Below the pieces are notes generated by a model. It searched no databases, was not told where the DNA came from, and saw only the letters and a program-made list of their open reading frames with translations. Below, one piece after another: positions 43,304-51,280 of a stretch of 64,000 bases of DNA; the first letter of the stretch is position 1; every line of letters starts with the position of its first letter. The stretch spans positions 31,993-95,992 of the forward strand of contig JAOKCF010000008.1 of the NCBI GenBank assembly GCA_028245195.1. Reading direction: 5' to 3'. This DNA comes from Vicingaceae bacterium. Lineage in GTDB: Bacteria > Bacteroidota > Bacteroidia > Flavobacteriales_E > Vicingaceae. The translations under genes and the position numbers were made by a program.

Positions 43304-44158
43304 TTAATTGTAATTGTATTCTTTTTTTGTTTTGTCTTCAAGAAAAAATTCCCATTTTCCCGTTTTTCGGTTCTCAAAAAATTTTCCAGTCATCTTTTCT
43401 AATCCTGATATGTAGTACTCAATGTAATTGCCGTGTGCACTTGAATTCAATAAGTCTAATTTTGACTTTAATTCGCCTGATTCGTAATAACCAAACTGTA
43501 TACTTATTGAATCATTAAGTGAAAATGTCTGCTTTTTTAATTCTCCGGTTATATAATAATAAAAAGTGTTTTTGGAAATATCATTTATAAACTTTTCTTC
43601 TTTAATTAGGCTACCGGTCTCATTATAATGTTTCCAAACTCCTGATCTTAAGTCTGACTTGAACTGGCCAATTATAACTGAATCTCCTACTTCGTTATAC
43701 TTGATGTATCTTCCATTTTTTTTTCCATCCTTAAATCTTATTACTTCCGAAAGATAGCTATTGGAAAGCAAGCTTTGATTAGCATATAGTTGCGCAGCTC
43801 CATCTAAGACTCCTTCCTTGAAAATAAGCAATTGTTTTATAACCCCGTTGTCGAAATAATATTTTTGTTGTCCATGTAGCACGTTTTTGACATATTGTGA
43901 GCTTTGTATTAGAATTCCATTATGATTGTAAACGCTCCATTCATCTATCAACTCCCCGTTGCTGTAGTTGCCAACTTGCCACAATTCTCCTGAATCATGA
44001 AAAATTTGATAAGGGCCATTTTTAACACCATCATCGGTTTGATAAATTTCTTTTTGTGATTTGTTATCATAGAAGGTCGTCACTGTATCCGTTTGACCGC
44101 TAATTAAATCTGATTGACTAAGACATGCAAGCAAAGCGAAAAGTGTTACTAATTTCAT
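43304..44158 (-). CDS. YwqK/MORN-repeat exported protein
   Basis: The protein has 284 residues with an N-terminal signal (MKLVTLFALLACLSQSDLISG), then about eight repeats of the YwqK/MORN type, each with a pattern such as GPYQIFHDSGELWQVGNY, LHGQQKYYFDNGVIKQL, KNGRYIKYNEVGDSV, RSGVWKHYNETGSLIKEE and TGKWEFFLEDK. The repeats make stacked beta-hairpins that bind partners. These proteins are often labelled antitoxin, but that rests on name inheritance only. It overlaps the chaperone-like gene by four bases (ATGA), so it is likely part of the same system. Confidence 0.85.
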   Translation of the reverse strand: MKLVTLFALLACLSQSDLISGQTDTVTTFYDNKSQKEIYQTDDGVKNGPYQIFHDSGELWQVGNYSNGELIDEWSVYNHNGILIQSSQYVKNVLHGQQKYYFDNGVIKQLLIFKEGVLDGAAQLYANQSLLSNSYLSEVIRFKDGKKNGRYIKYNEVGDSVIIGQFKSDLRSGVWKHYNETGSLIKEEKFINDISKNTFYYYITGELKKQTFSLNDSISIQFGYYESGELKSKLDLLNSSAHGNYIEYYISGLEKMTGKFFENRKTGKWEFFLEDKTKKEYNYN

Positions 44159-44964
44159 TCTATAATTATACGTTTTCTGACTGCTTTTGAAGTTCCTAGG
44201 ACACCAGGGTCAATTAGGAATAAACATTCATATGCTCCTTTACCAAAATTGTTTAGATTATATGATATGGTTTTTATCTGATTTGGATAAAGAGTAGTCG
44301 TTATTGGGGACGATTGGAATTCTTTATTTGATACTTCAGAGTAGGATGAATAGAGATATTTAAATTGTTTCACCTCACCCTCAGTTGTATTTTTAAATTT
44401 TAACGACAACATATTATTTGCTTTATTGAAAAAGATTGTGCTATCTAAAATTTCAAACGTAACATTAGATTTTTCCTTAAAATTTTGTATTATTTTGACA
44501 GCAATACGAGGAATTAATTTTATTCCGGTCTCAGTCGAATTGCTATTGTAGAGATCTGCATTGTTGTCTTTTTTTATACTTACAAATGCCGTCATCCATT
44601 TCGTTTTATTCGCGCCAGGATTATTTGGAGTCAGCGTCAGCGTAATTGTGCCTGTTTGTTCGGGGCCAACGAGTATTTCTTCGTTATCTAAGGATATCCA
44701 TTTGTAACAGCTATTTACAGTAGAACCTGCTTTAATATATTTTCTTTCACCATCTTGTCCAAAATACTCGTCTGAGAAATTAAGTTTATAGGTGTTTGGG
44801 GTTTCGTCGTGGTTTGTAATATACAAGTTAATTGACTGAGGGTTTTCGGTTGTTGCAGTGTAATTTAAAACAACTGGAGCAACCTCGAAATCTTGAGCAA
44901 ATAGAGTTGAACGGAGACTTGAACAGAGAAAGAGAATTAGTAAGGAAATTGGAATTATTTTCAT
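44155..44964 (-). CDS. Secreted Ig-like protein resembling a periplasmic pilus chaperone
   Basis: This 269-residue protein has a signal peptide (cleavage after LFAQ). A first Ig-like region (about residues 27-135: FEVAPVVLNYTATTENPQSINLYITNHDETPNTYKLNF ... VGPEQTGTITLTLTP) is followed by a second beta domain (about 140-269) ending in KAVRKRIIIE. The layout, an N-terminal beta-sandwich with a P-x-x-x-x-x-x-L-x-L element followed by a second sandwich, resembles pilus chaperones or DUF916-like proteins. No family motif is strong enough to prove it. It is divergent from two small secreted proteins and a large usher-like protein, which supports a role in their folding. Confidence 0.65.
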   Translation of the reverse strand: MKIIPISLLILFLCSSLRSTLFAQDFEVAPVVLNYTATTENPQSINLYITNHDETPNTYKLNFSDEYFGQDGERKYIKAGSTVNSCYKWISLDNEEILVGPEQTGTITLTLTPNNPGANKTKWMTAFVSIKKDNNADLYNSNSTETGIKLIPRIAVKIIQNFKEKSNVTFEILDSTIFFNKANNMLSLKFKNTTEGEVKQFKYLYSSYSEVSNKEFQSSPITTTLYPNQIKTISYNLNNFGKGAYECLFLIDPGVLGTSKAVRKRIIIE

Positions 44965-44981
44965 TTAAAGGTTCTTTTATG

Positions 44982-44989
44982 TAATTTTG
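44982..44989 (+). promoter_or_regulatory. TAnnTTTG -7 element for the secreted-protein operon
   Basis: TAATTTTG matches the -7 consensus and is ~70 bases before the first ATG (45059). The 94-base divergent gap is otherwise AT-rich with no clear -33 box. Confidence 0.4.
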
Positions 44990-45058
44990 GCCTAAAACTA
45001 ATTAATATTTTAAAATAAAAAATTTACACGAATAAGTTAACTTCAAAACAATAACATT

Positions 45059-45688
45059 ATGAAAAACAAGACAAGCTTAAATTTAACCTTAGTAACATTG
45101 TTAGGGTTATTCTCATCAAATTCCTTTTGTCAACCTGTATCGGATAGAGCAGTTATACCTGTAGCGCTGACACTAAACCAGATTTTGCGATTGAACGTAG
45201 AAGATGGGGGTAATATAGAGTTTGTTTTTAATAGAATTGATGATTACGAAACAGGTATACCTAATGGTGCTTTTTATGACACCAGACTCACGGTAGCCTC
45301 CTCTACAAGGTGGCAATTGGATATGGGGGCAGAAGATGCTAATTTCATTGGAGTTGATAATCCTGCAAATACTCTTGCATTAACATATGCTGGATTTCAA
45401 ATAACATCAGCAGGAAACCACACATTTGGAGTTGAATTAACAGATCCTGCTACAGCTAATGCTGCAGCCATACCCTTACCTGCTTTTCCTGTCACTGTAA
45501 TAGGTAGCGCTGCAGCTGGTGCAGCTGGTGCTACAAATGCAGGGGATGTGTTGGACAATATTATCACCATTAATTGGGAGGCAAATACAGCTGCAATTCT
45601 AGGCGCAACAGTTCCTTTAATAGATATTGACCAAACGCCAGATCGATATGTTACAAATGTTCTTCTTGACCTATCAATTGCTCCGTGA
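45059..45688 (+). CDS. Small secreted all-beta protein, candidate fibre subunit
   Basis: This 209-residue protein has a signal peptide (MKNKTSLNLTLVTLLGLFSSNSFCQ). After it come alternating strands with no catalytic motif: VIPVALTLNQILRLNVEDGGNIEFVFNRIDDYE, TRLTVASSTRWQLDMGAED and LALTYAGFQITSAGNHTFGVELTD, then an Ala/Gly-rich linker. The last strand, DRYVTNVLLDLSIAP, is an alternating pattern like the C-terminal strand of pilin-type folds. An N-terminal alternating segment directly after cleavage could serve as a donor strand. This is an inference from layout and neighbours, not from a family hit. Confidence 0.7.
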   Translation: MKNKTSLNLTLVTLLGLFSSNSFCQPVSDRAVIPVALTLNQILRLNVEDGGNIEFVFNRIDDYETGIPNGAFYDTRLTVASSTRWQLDMGAEDANFIGVDNPANTLALTYAGFQITSAGNHTFGVELTDPATANAAAIPLPAFPVTVIGSAAAGAAGATNAGDVLDNIITINWEANTAAILGATVPLIDIDQTPDRYVTNVLLDLSIAP

Positions 45689-46244
45689 TTCTTTTTCAAA
45701 AGGCGCAGCCCAGCTTTTTACATTTCTGATATTAGGAAATTGTTCCGTTGTGGCGCAGGATTGGAATACAGCCAGGTTGTCTTTTGTGAGTCCTAGCAAT
45801 ATAGAAGTTAGTGCAAATTCTTTTGATGAAATAAATGATGGTATAACTATACCGGCTGGGCTTGTCATTGGGGTAACGATAAGTGACCTCAATGATGTTG
45901 GCGCCAGTGGACCTTTGACAGGATTCTCTTTGAGTTTTAGAACTGCCAATGGAGTTGCAACGGAGATGGAAGGAGTTAACGGTAATAGTATAGATATTAA
46001 CACCGTAGCTCTTACCGCTTCAAATGAAATAGGTCTAGGTTTGTCAAGTTTTCTTCCACCTGTGTTACTATCTTCATTCAGTCAAACTTTAATGAGTAGT
46101 AACACATTTCCTTGCGATTGGAGAACTCACCAAGTCGCAATCCAGTTTGAGTTTGGAACAGTCAATTGCACTGGGAAGCTTTATGACCAAGCATCAGACT
46201 ATTATACAGTTGAAATTGAATATACGTTGGAGCCTACATTTTAA
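45657..46244 (+). CDS. Second small secreted all-beta protein, candidate fibre subunit
   Basis: The protein has 195 residues if the ATG at 45657 is used. A TTG at 45678 would give a better signal peptide (MLRDSFSKGAAQLFTFLILGNCSVVAQ). Either start lies inside the previous gene, so translation is coupled. The mature part starts DWNTARLSFVSPSNIEVSANSF and has strands throughout, with two cysteines in FPCDWRTHQVAIQFEFGTVNC that could form a disulfide. It ends DYYTVEIEYTLEPTF, which resembles the last strand of the upstream protein. I interpret it as a minor or tip subunit, with moderate confidence. Confidence 0.68.
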   Translation: MFFLTYQLLRDSFSKGAAQLFTFLILGNCSVVAQDWNTARLSFVSPSNIEVSANSFDEINDGITIPAGLVIGVTISDLNDVGASGPLTGFSLSFRTANGVATEMEGVNGNSIDINTVALTASNEIGLGLSSFLPPVLLSSFSQTLMSSNTFPCDWRTHQVAIQFEFGTVNCTGKLYDQASDYYTVEIEYTLEPTF

Positions 46245-49182
46245 ACTTTTACTTACCAGTTTTATTTTTTGCTGTGGAACTGTTTATGCACAAAATTTAG
46301 ATTCTATTCCTTATACTATCGATGTTGATACATTTCTAGATAATTTAAATGACGGGTATGAATCCGACAGTCAATTAGAATTCGGCAACGATGTTAATCC
46401 AAATTTTTACTTTAGAAAACGGAAGGAGGCTGTCGTCGAAAGTAAAATCATTTGGAAAACCCTAGTTGTAAGAAATCAGACTAGCTCTAAGTTGAAGGGA
46501 GAAATACGTGTATTTTCTTCTAGTGGGTTTTTAAAACCACTAGACTCTGGGGATATTACTATTAATTTATCTCCCGCAAGTGACACAACCTTAACTATAC
46601 CATTCATTATAGATTTTAAAAGTGTAGATGGCGGGAAGACAACAACCGTGCAGGCAATCTTTTTTCCTGTAAATACGCTATCAAATACCAAAATAGATTT
46701 TCAAGCAGTTTCTTTCGTCAAGATAAAAAAAAGTGGCAGCTGGCTCATAAAGTCGAAATTAGACAACCCTGTATGGATGAGTTACGAGATTGAAAAAAAT
46801 ATAAACCTATACTTAGCTAATAATAGCAATTTCTCGAGGGTATTTCAAATAGATGTTTTGGGTTCGCAACATCTACAATTCGGGATGAATAGAGTTATTG
46901 AATTGACCAAGTTTAGTGATACCACCATCAGAATACCAATTATAAGACCCATCTCTAATGTGATGGAAGATAACAGGTTTTTGGTACGAGTAAAAAATGA
47001 AACAGTTACAAAAGAGAATAGAATTTATACTAGTACTTATGAAAACTCTTACAAGGTAACATCGCTATACTCTACAAGTCCATTGAATATGGAATTAGGT
47101 GCATTTAACTTTGGAGGAACTGGAAATCTTGGTTATTCGTTAAAGACATGGGGAAATTTAGATTTCTCAAAAAATGAAAGTATAGGATACTCTTTACTAG
47201 CGTATAACATAAATAATCGCAGTAATATTGCAGACATTTGGAGGTTTAGCAGAATGAGCGTTATTTACCAAAGAGATAACTCTGTATTTAGAATAGGAGA
47301 TGAAAGTATCGGAGGGGATTTTTATAGAGAATTTGGCAGGGGTATCCAGGTTAAAACAGATTTATTCACCGGTAAAGATTTTTCTATTGATTTTGGGGTT
47401 GTAAAAAATCTTTTTCTAAATAAATACAGTTATAGTTCAAAAGGTCAGATCAAATATAATAACATACGAATTCAACCGGCCATTATTTATTCAAATGACC
47501 AAACTAATCTTGTAGATAAATTTGATGCGAGCATCTCGATAGCAACAAATATTAAGAGTCACAACCTCTCTTTTGGTTTGTCAAGGTCCTTGAGAAATAA
47601 TATTTATGACTCGTCTGATTTTGAATCTGGCAGAAATGTATTTCTGCCTGACACTTCAATTTCAGGATGGGCTGTTAACGCAATGTATGATATAAGTATA
47701 AGGGGATGGAACATAAGAGCTAGATCTCTTTCAAGAACAAGATACCATGCTGGAGCTCCTAATGGACAGCTAAATCAGAACCTTACGTTGTCAAAAGATA
47801 TTAGAAAAAATAACAGTATCTCACTTCTTTATAATCGAAGGAAAAATTCGGCATCAGAGTCTTTTTTTGGACGTTTAATAAATACAAACTATCTAGATAT
47901 AAGTAGATCTTATTTAAATTACAATTACAAAATTTTTAATACCCATGTTACTACAGGTGTTCATTATTACTATACGGAATTAACTACTGAATTCAATCAG
48001 ACTAGCGGAAACCCGTTAAATCTTAAGTATTATGCTTCTCCACGAGTGATCACTAGGATTAGTGGTAAGGTTGATAATGTAAGATTAACTGCTTTTTTTC
48101 AATCGGGTTATACGTTTTTTAATAATCCTACATTGAGTCAAATTAACGAACGAGGGGATTTGACACAGGTTGGAATTAATATTCAAAACAAAAATGAGTC
48201 AACGGTAACATTCAGATTGAATAAGGGAATATTTTCGCCGAGCCCATTGGGTTTGAATTATTTAACCTTGAGTAATTCTTCAAGTTTCTATGCCGGGTAT
48301 AGATTAAACAAAAGGGTTTTTAATGAGCAACTCCTGTTAAATTTTAATGCAAATTATGTTAATTATACTGAGGCTAAAGTTTCAATTGCAAGTTGTTTTT
48401 TAAATTCGACCCTCTCTCTAGATCATGGACTTTTCTTCACAACTTTTTTAAATTTATCTTCATATTCTAGCAATTTAGAAGACCGAGTATCGAAATCAGT
48501 TTTTACTAACGCTGGAATTAGCTTAAGAAAAGAATTCGGATTTGATCAACCGGCTTTATCATACAGAGATTTAGCGATCAATGTGTTTTTTGATGAGAAT
48601 GGGAATAGAATGAAGGACAGCTCGGAGATTTTTATCTCTGATGTCTTGATTAAAATAGAAGGTGATAACGAAACTATTCATCAAATTAGTGGTGTTTCGA
48701 TTACTGATAGTAAAGGTTCAGTGTTTTTCGAGAACATTCCTTTAGGTAACTATAGTGTTAGCTTTAATCCCATGGGTAAATCCAATATCAACATCACTGA
48801 AACTAATTTATTATTTGTGCACACTGAAGAGAAAGAAATAAGTGTGCCGCTCACTGAAAAGTGCATTATTGAGGGTAGAATAATTCTAAATAAGGCAAGA
48901 TTTAGTAAAATAACTTCCTTCAATTATAATCTATTAACACTAAAGGTTACTAACCCGCTAGGGGAAGTTAGGTATATTGAGGTCACCGAAAATGGGACTT
49001 TTCGACGACAATTAACAAAGATTGAAGGCCTCTATAAAGTAGAATTGCTAACTGACAAAATTCCTGGCTTCTTAGTACCTGAAAATCGGATTTCATATAT
49101 TGACATTGATGGATTTAAATCTTATCAAATAAATTTTAACATTAATGAAGCTAAGCCTGCAATGATTATTATAGATAAATAA
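46183..49182 (+). CDS. Large outer-membrane protein with usher-like motif and C-terminal SdrD/prealbumin-like domain
   Basis: The protein has 999 residues from the ATG at 46183, inside the upstream gene; a TTG at 46216 would give the tighter signal MNIRWSLHFKLLLTSFIFCCGTVYAQ. Residues ~40-300 form Ig-like beta domains. Residues ~300-780 have many amphipathic strands of a large barrel, with IGDESIGGDFYREFGRGIQVKTD at about 370-392. That pattern resembles the GD...FRGIQLxSD segment of fimbrial ushers. A C-terminal domain (about 796-865, DLAINVFFDENGNRMKDS ... GNYSVSFNP) is of the SdrD/carboxypeptidase-regulatory type, and another beta domain follows. This order recalls ushers with a C-terminal plug-like region. 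No family hit was possible; the role as fibre usher is inferred. Confidence 0.62.
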   Translation: MTKHQTIIQLKLNIRWSLHFKLLLTSFIFCCGTVYAQNLDSIPYTIDVDTFLDNLNDGYESDSQLEFGNDVNPNFYFRKRKEAVVESKIIWKTLVVRNQTSSKLKGEIRVFSSSGFLKPLDSGDITINLSPASDTTLTIPFIIDFKSVDGGKTTTVQAIFFPVNTLSNTKIDFQAVSFVKIKKSGSWLIKSKLDNPVWMSYEIEKNINLYLANNSNFSRVFQIDVLGSQHLQFGMNRVIELTKFSDTTIRIPIIRPISNVMEDNRFLVRVKNETVTKENRIYTSTYENSYKVTSLYSTSPLNMELGAFNFGGTGNLGYSLKTWGNLDFSKNESIGYSLLAYNINNRSNIADIWRFSRMSVIYQRDNSVFRIGDESIGGDFYREFGRGIQVKTDLFTGKDFSIDFGVVKNLFLNKYSYSSKGQIKYNNIRIQPAIIYSNDQTNLVDKFDASISIATNIKSHNLSFGLSRSLRNNIYDSSDFESGRNVFLPDTSISGWAVNAMYDISIRGWNIRARSLSRTRYHAGAPNGQLNQNLTLSKDIRKNNSISLLYNRRKNSASESFFGRLINTNYLDISRSYLNYNYKIFNTHVTTGVHYYYTELTTEFNQTSGNPLNLKYYASPRVITRISGKVDNVRLTAFFQSGYTFFNNPTLSQINERGDLTQVGINIQNKNESTVTFRLNKGIFSPSPLGLNYLTLSNSSSFYAGYRLNKRVFNEQLLLNFNANYVNYTEAKVSIASCFLNSTLSLDHGLFFTTFLNLSSYSSNLEDRVSKSVFTNAGISLRKEFGFDQPALSYRDLAINVFFDENGNRMKDSSEIFISDVLIKIEGDNETIHQISGVSITDSKGSVFFENIPLGNYSVSFNPMGKSNINITETNLLFVHTEEKEISVPLTEKCIIEGRIILNKARFSKITSFNYNLLTLKVTNPLGEVRYIEVTENGTFRRQLTKIEGLYKVELLTDKIPGFLVPENRISYIDIDGFKSYQINFNINEAKPAMIIIDK

Positions 49183-49234
49183 AGTTGTATTCCATATCGT
49201 CTTCTGAGTATATGACGAGATAAAACTGGAAAGC

Positions 49235-49813
49235 TTATTTGTATAGTAATGTCTCAGCAATATATTCAGAAACCTTTGATGGCATGAAGTGCTGAACGTT
49301 TCTCTTATCTTTGATAGCTTTTCGAATAAAAGAGGATGAAATCTTCATTACTGGAGCTTCAATATAGTTTACTTTATAATGGTCTTTTAAATCTCCTCCT
49401 TCGTTGGAATTTATTCTCGGATACACATACAATTCATGGTTTTCTAAAATGACTTCGTGGTTTTTCCATTTATGAAAATGGTTCAAGTTGTCCGCCCCCA
49501 TAATTAGGGCAAAGTTATTTTCTGGGAATTTCTCTCTCAAATAAACCAAGGTATCTACCGTGTAATTTGGTTGAGGTAAATCAAACTCAATGTTGGAAGC
49601 TTTTAGCCTTGGGTCATCTCCAATAGCCAGTTGCATTAAATGCAATCTATCGTAGTCTTTTAAAATGGAGTCTTTTTGCTTGAAGGGATTTTGAGGAGTT
49701 ACTACCATCCAAACTTCATCCATGTCTGTGAACTCCACCATGTAGTTGGCAATTACCATGTGCCCTACATGAACAGGATTGTAAGTGCCAAAGAATAGCC
49801 CGATTTTTTTCAT
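49235..49813 (-). CDS. nadD: Nicotinate-nucleotide adenylyltransferase
   Basis: This 192-residue nucleotidyltransferase has the GTYNPVHVGHM (GxFxPxHxGH) motif at residues 9-19, the FALIMGADNLNHFHKW motif, and ISSSFIRKAI near the C-terminus. It makes deamido-NAD from nicotinate mononucleotide. Its start overlaps the gmk stop by four bases, giving a gmk-nadD pair common in Bacteroidota. Confidence 0.94.
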   Translation of the reverse strand: MKKIGLFFGTYNPVHVGHMVIANYMVEFTDMDEVWMVVTPQNPFKQKDSILKDYDRLHLMQLAIGDDPRLKASNIEFDLPQPNYTVDTLVYLREKFPENNFALIMGADNLNHFHKWKNHEVILENHELYVYPRINSNEGGDLKDHYKVNYIEAPVMKISSSFIRKAIKDKRNVQHFMPSKVSEYIAETLLYK

Positions 49814-50373
49814 GATCCAAGGAATTTTTTCACGATTATGTTTGCAGCTCCAATCGCTTTTTCAAGCTCATCGTTCAGCACTGCATAGTCGAATTGGTCT
49901 GCGGTAATAAGTTCTTGCTTGGCTTTTGCTAGTCGTTTTTCTATTCGCTCCGAACTATCTGTTCCTCTTCCTTTTAATCTCTCTTCTAATATTTTCATGC
50001 TAGGAGGCATTACAAAAATCGAAACTGCATCTTCTCCAAAATGTTTTTTGAGGTTTATTCCTCCAACCACATCTACATCGAAAATAACTGCCTTACCACT
50101 TTTCCAAATTCGTTCAACTTCAACTTTTAAGGTGCCGTAAAAATGGTCTTCGTAAACCTCTTCCCATTCCACAAAAGCTTCTTTTTGGATTTTACTCTTA
50201 AACTCTTCCACCGATAAGAAGTAGTAATCTTGGCCGTCTATTTCGGTGCCCCTCTTTTCTCTTGTGGCAGCAGAAATAGAAAACTCCAAAGGTAACCTCT
50301 CCGCTAATAATCGCCTAACAATAGTCGTTTTGCCTGCTCCAGATGGTGCCGAAAAAATGATGCATTTGTTCAT
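49810..50373 (-). CDS. gmk: Guanylate kinase
   Basis: This 187-residue kinase has the P-loop SAPSGAGKTTI (about residues 8-18), followed by SISAATREKRGTEIDGQDYYFLS, the GMP-binding part, and VIFDVDVVGG. It phosphorylates GMP to GDP. It lies between yicC and nadD with four-base and one-base overlaps, so the three genes are one unit. Confidence 0.95.
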   Translation of the reverse strand: MNKCIIFSAPSGAGKTTIVRRLLAERLPLEFSISAATREKRGTEIDGQDYYFLSVEEFKSKIQKEAFVEWEEVYEDHFYGTLKVEVERIWKSGKAVIFDVDVVGGINLKKHFGEDAVSIFVMPPSMKILEERLKGRGTDSSERIEKRLAKAKQELITADQFDYAVLNDELEKAIGAANIIVKKFLGS

Positions 50374-51245
50374 TACAATACGTTTAATACTTGCTCTTTG
50401 ATTTTTTCTAATTTATCTTTCATTTGAACAACCAACTTCTGCATTTGTGCGTGATTAGATTTAGAACCCAAAGTATTCACTTCTCTTCCAATTTCTTGTG
50501 AAATAAAACCAAGCTTCTTTCCTTGGCCTTCTCCTTCAGATATGGTTTTCTTAAAATAATCACAATGGGCCTTTAGGCGTACTTTTTCTTCCGAGATATC
50601 GTACTTTTCCATATAGAAAATCATTTCCTGCTCAAAACGATCCATGTCTACCTTGTCTTTTTGCTGAGAATCTTCCAAGTTGGATAAAATTCGTGCTCGA
50701 ACCATTGCAGTTCGCTCCTCCTCATATTTCAAGGCTTCTGTTAACAAACCTTCAATCTCGTTCACGTGTTCTGTTAAATCTGCCTCCAATGTTTTGCCTT
50801 CGTCTGTCCTAAAACTGTTGATGTCAGCAAGTGACTTTTGGAGCAACTCCAGTAGCGCAGCATTGTCGTTTTTATTTACCGTTTTTTCTCGGGCTTTTAG
50901 AATTTCCGGCATTTTTAAAATAGTCGCCGTCAAGTTAGAATTATCCACTTTAAACTTGCCGTTTAGCGCGCTTAACTGGTTGTAGTAGCGTTGAAAAACT
51001 TCTTCATCAACTTCGTAGCTATTGTCTTTCTCATTTGATTCATAAGATAAATACATTTCTATTTTACCACGCTGAAGTTCTTTTGCTATTTCCTTTCTAA
51101 AGATCAATTCTTGGTCTTTAAAAATAGATGGAACCTTTACGCTAACATCGGCCTGCTTGCTGTTCAGCGAACGCAGTTGAATGGTAATTTTTTTATTTCC
51201 AATTATTCCTTCGGCTTTCCCATAGCCAGTCATTGAATGTATCAT
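50373..51245 (-). CDS. YicC-family endoribonuclease/stress protein
   Basis: This 290-residue protein starts MIHSMTGYGKAEG, the fixed N-terminus of the YicC family. It contains LRSLNSKQADVSVKVPSIF and a C-terminal region with EKVRLKAHCDYF and GREVNTLGSKSNHAQMQ. Family members have been linked to RNA cleavage and stationary-phase growth. It is the first gene of the yicC-gmk-nadD unit and comes 35 bases after aspS, on the same strand. Confidence 0.92.
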   Translation of the reverse strand: MIHSMTGYGKAEGIIGNKKITIQLRSLNSKQADVSVKVPSIFKDQELIFRKEIAKELQRGKIEMYLSYESNEKDNSYEVDEEVFQRYYNQLSALNGKFKVDNSNLTATILKMPEILKAREKTVNKNDNAALLELLQKSLADINSFRTDEGKTLEADLTEHVNEIEGLLTEALKYEEERTAMVRARILSNLEDSQQKDKVDMDRFEQEMIFYMEKYDISEEKVRLKAHCDYFKKTISEGEGQGKKLGFISQEIGREVNTLGSKSNHAQMQKLVVQMKDKLEKIKEQVLNVL

Positions 51246-51280
51246 ACAGTAAATATAGTTACCAAAGGTAATTTAAAGGA

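Noticed and set aside
43304..44158. YwqK-repeat protein as part of a toxin-antitoxin pair
   Set aside because: The label comes from name inheritance; no toxin gene is adjacent, the protein is exported, and its partner by overlap is a chaperone-like gene.
45397..45699. Ala/Pro-rich minus-strand ORF over the first fibre-like gene
   Set aside because: Antisense of the Ala/Gly-rich linker; no signal or start context, and the plus-strand gene has a signal peptide and promoter.
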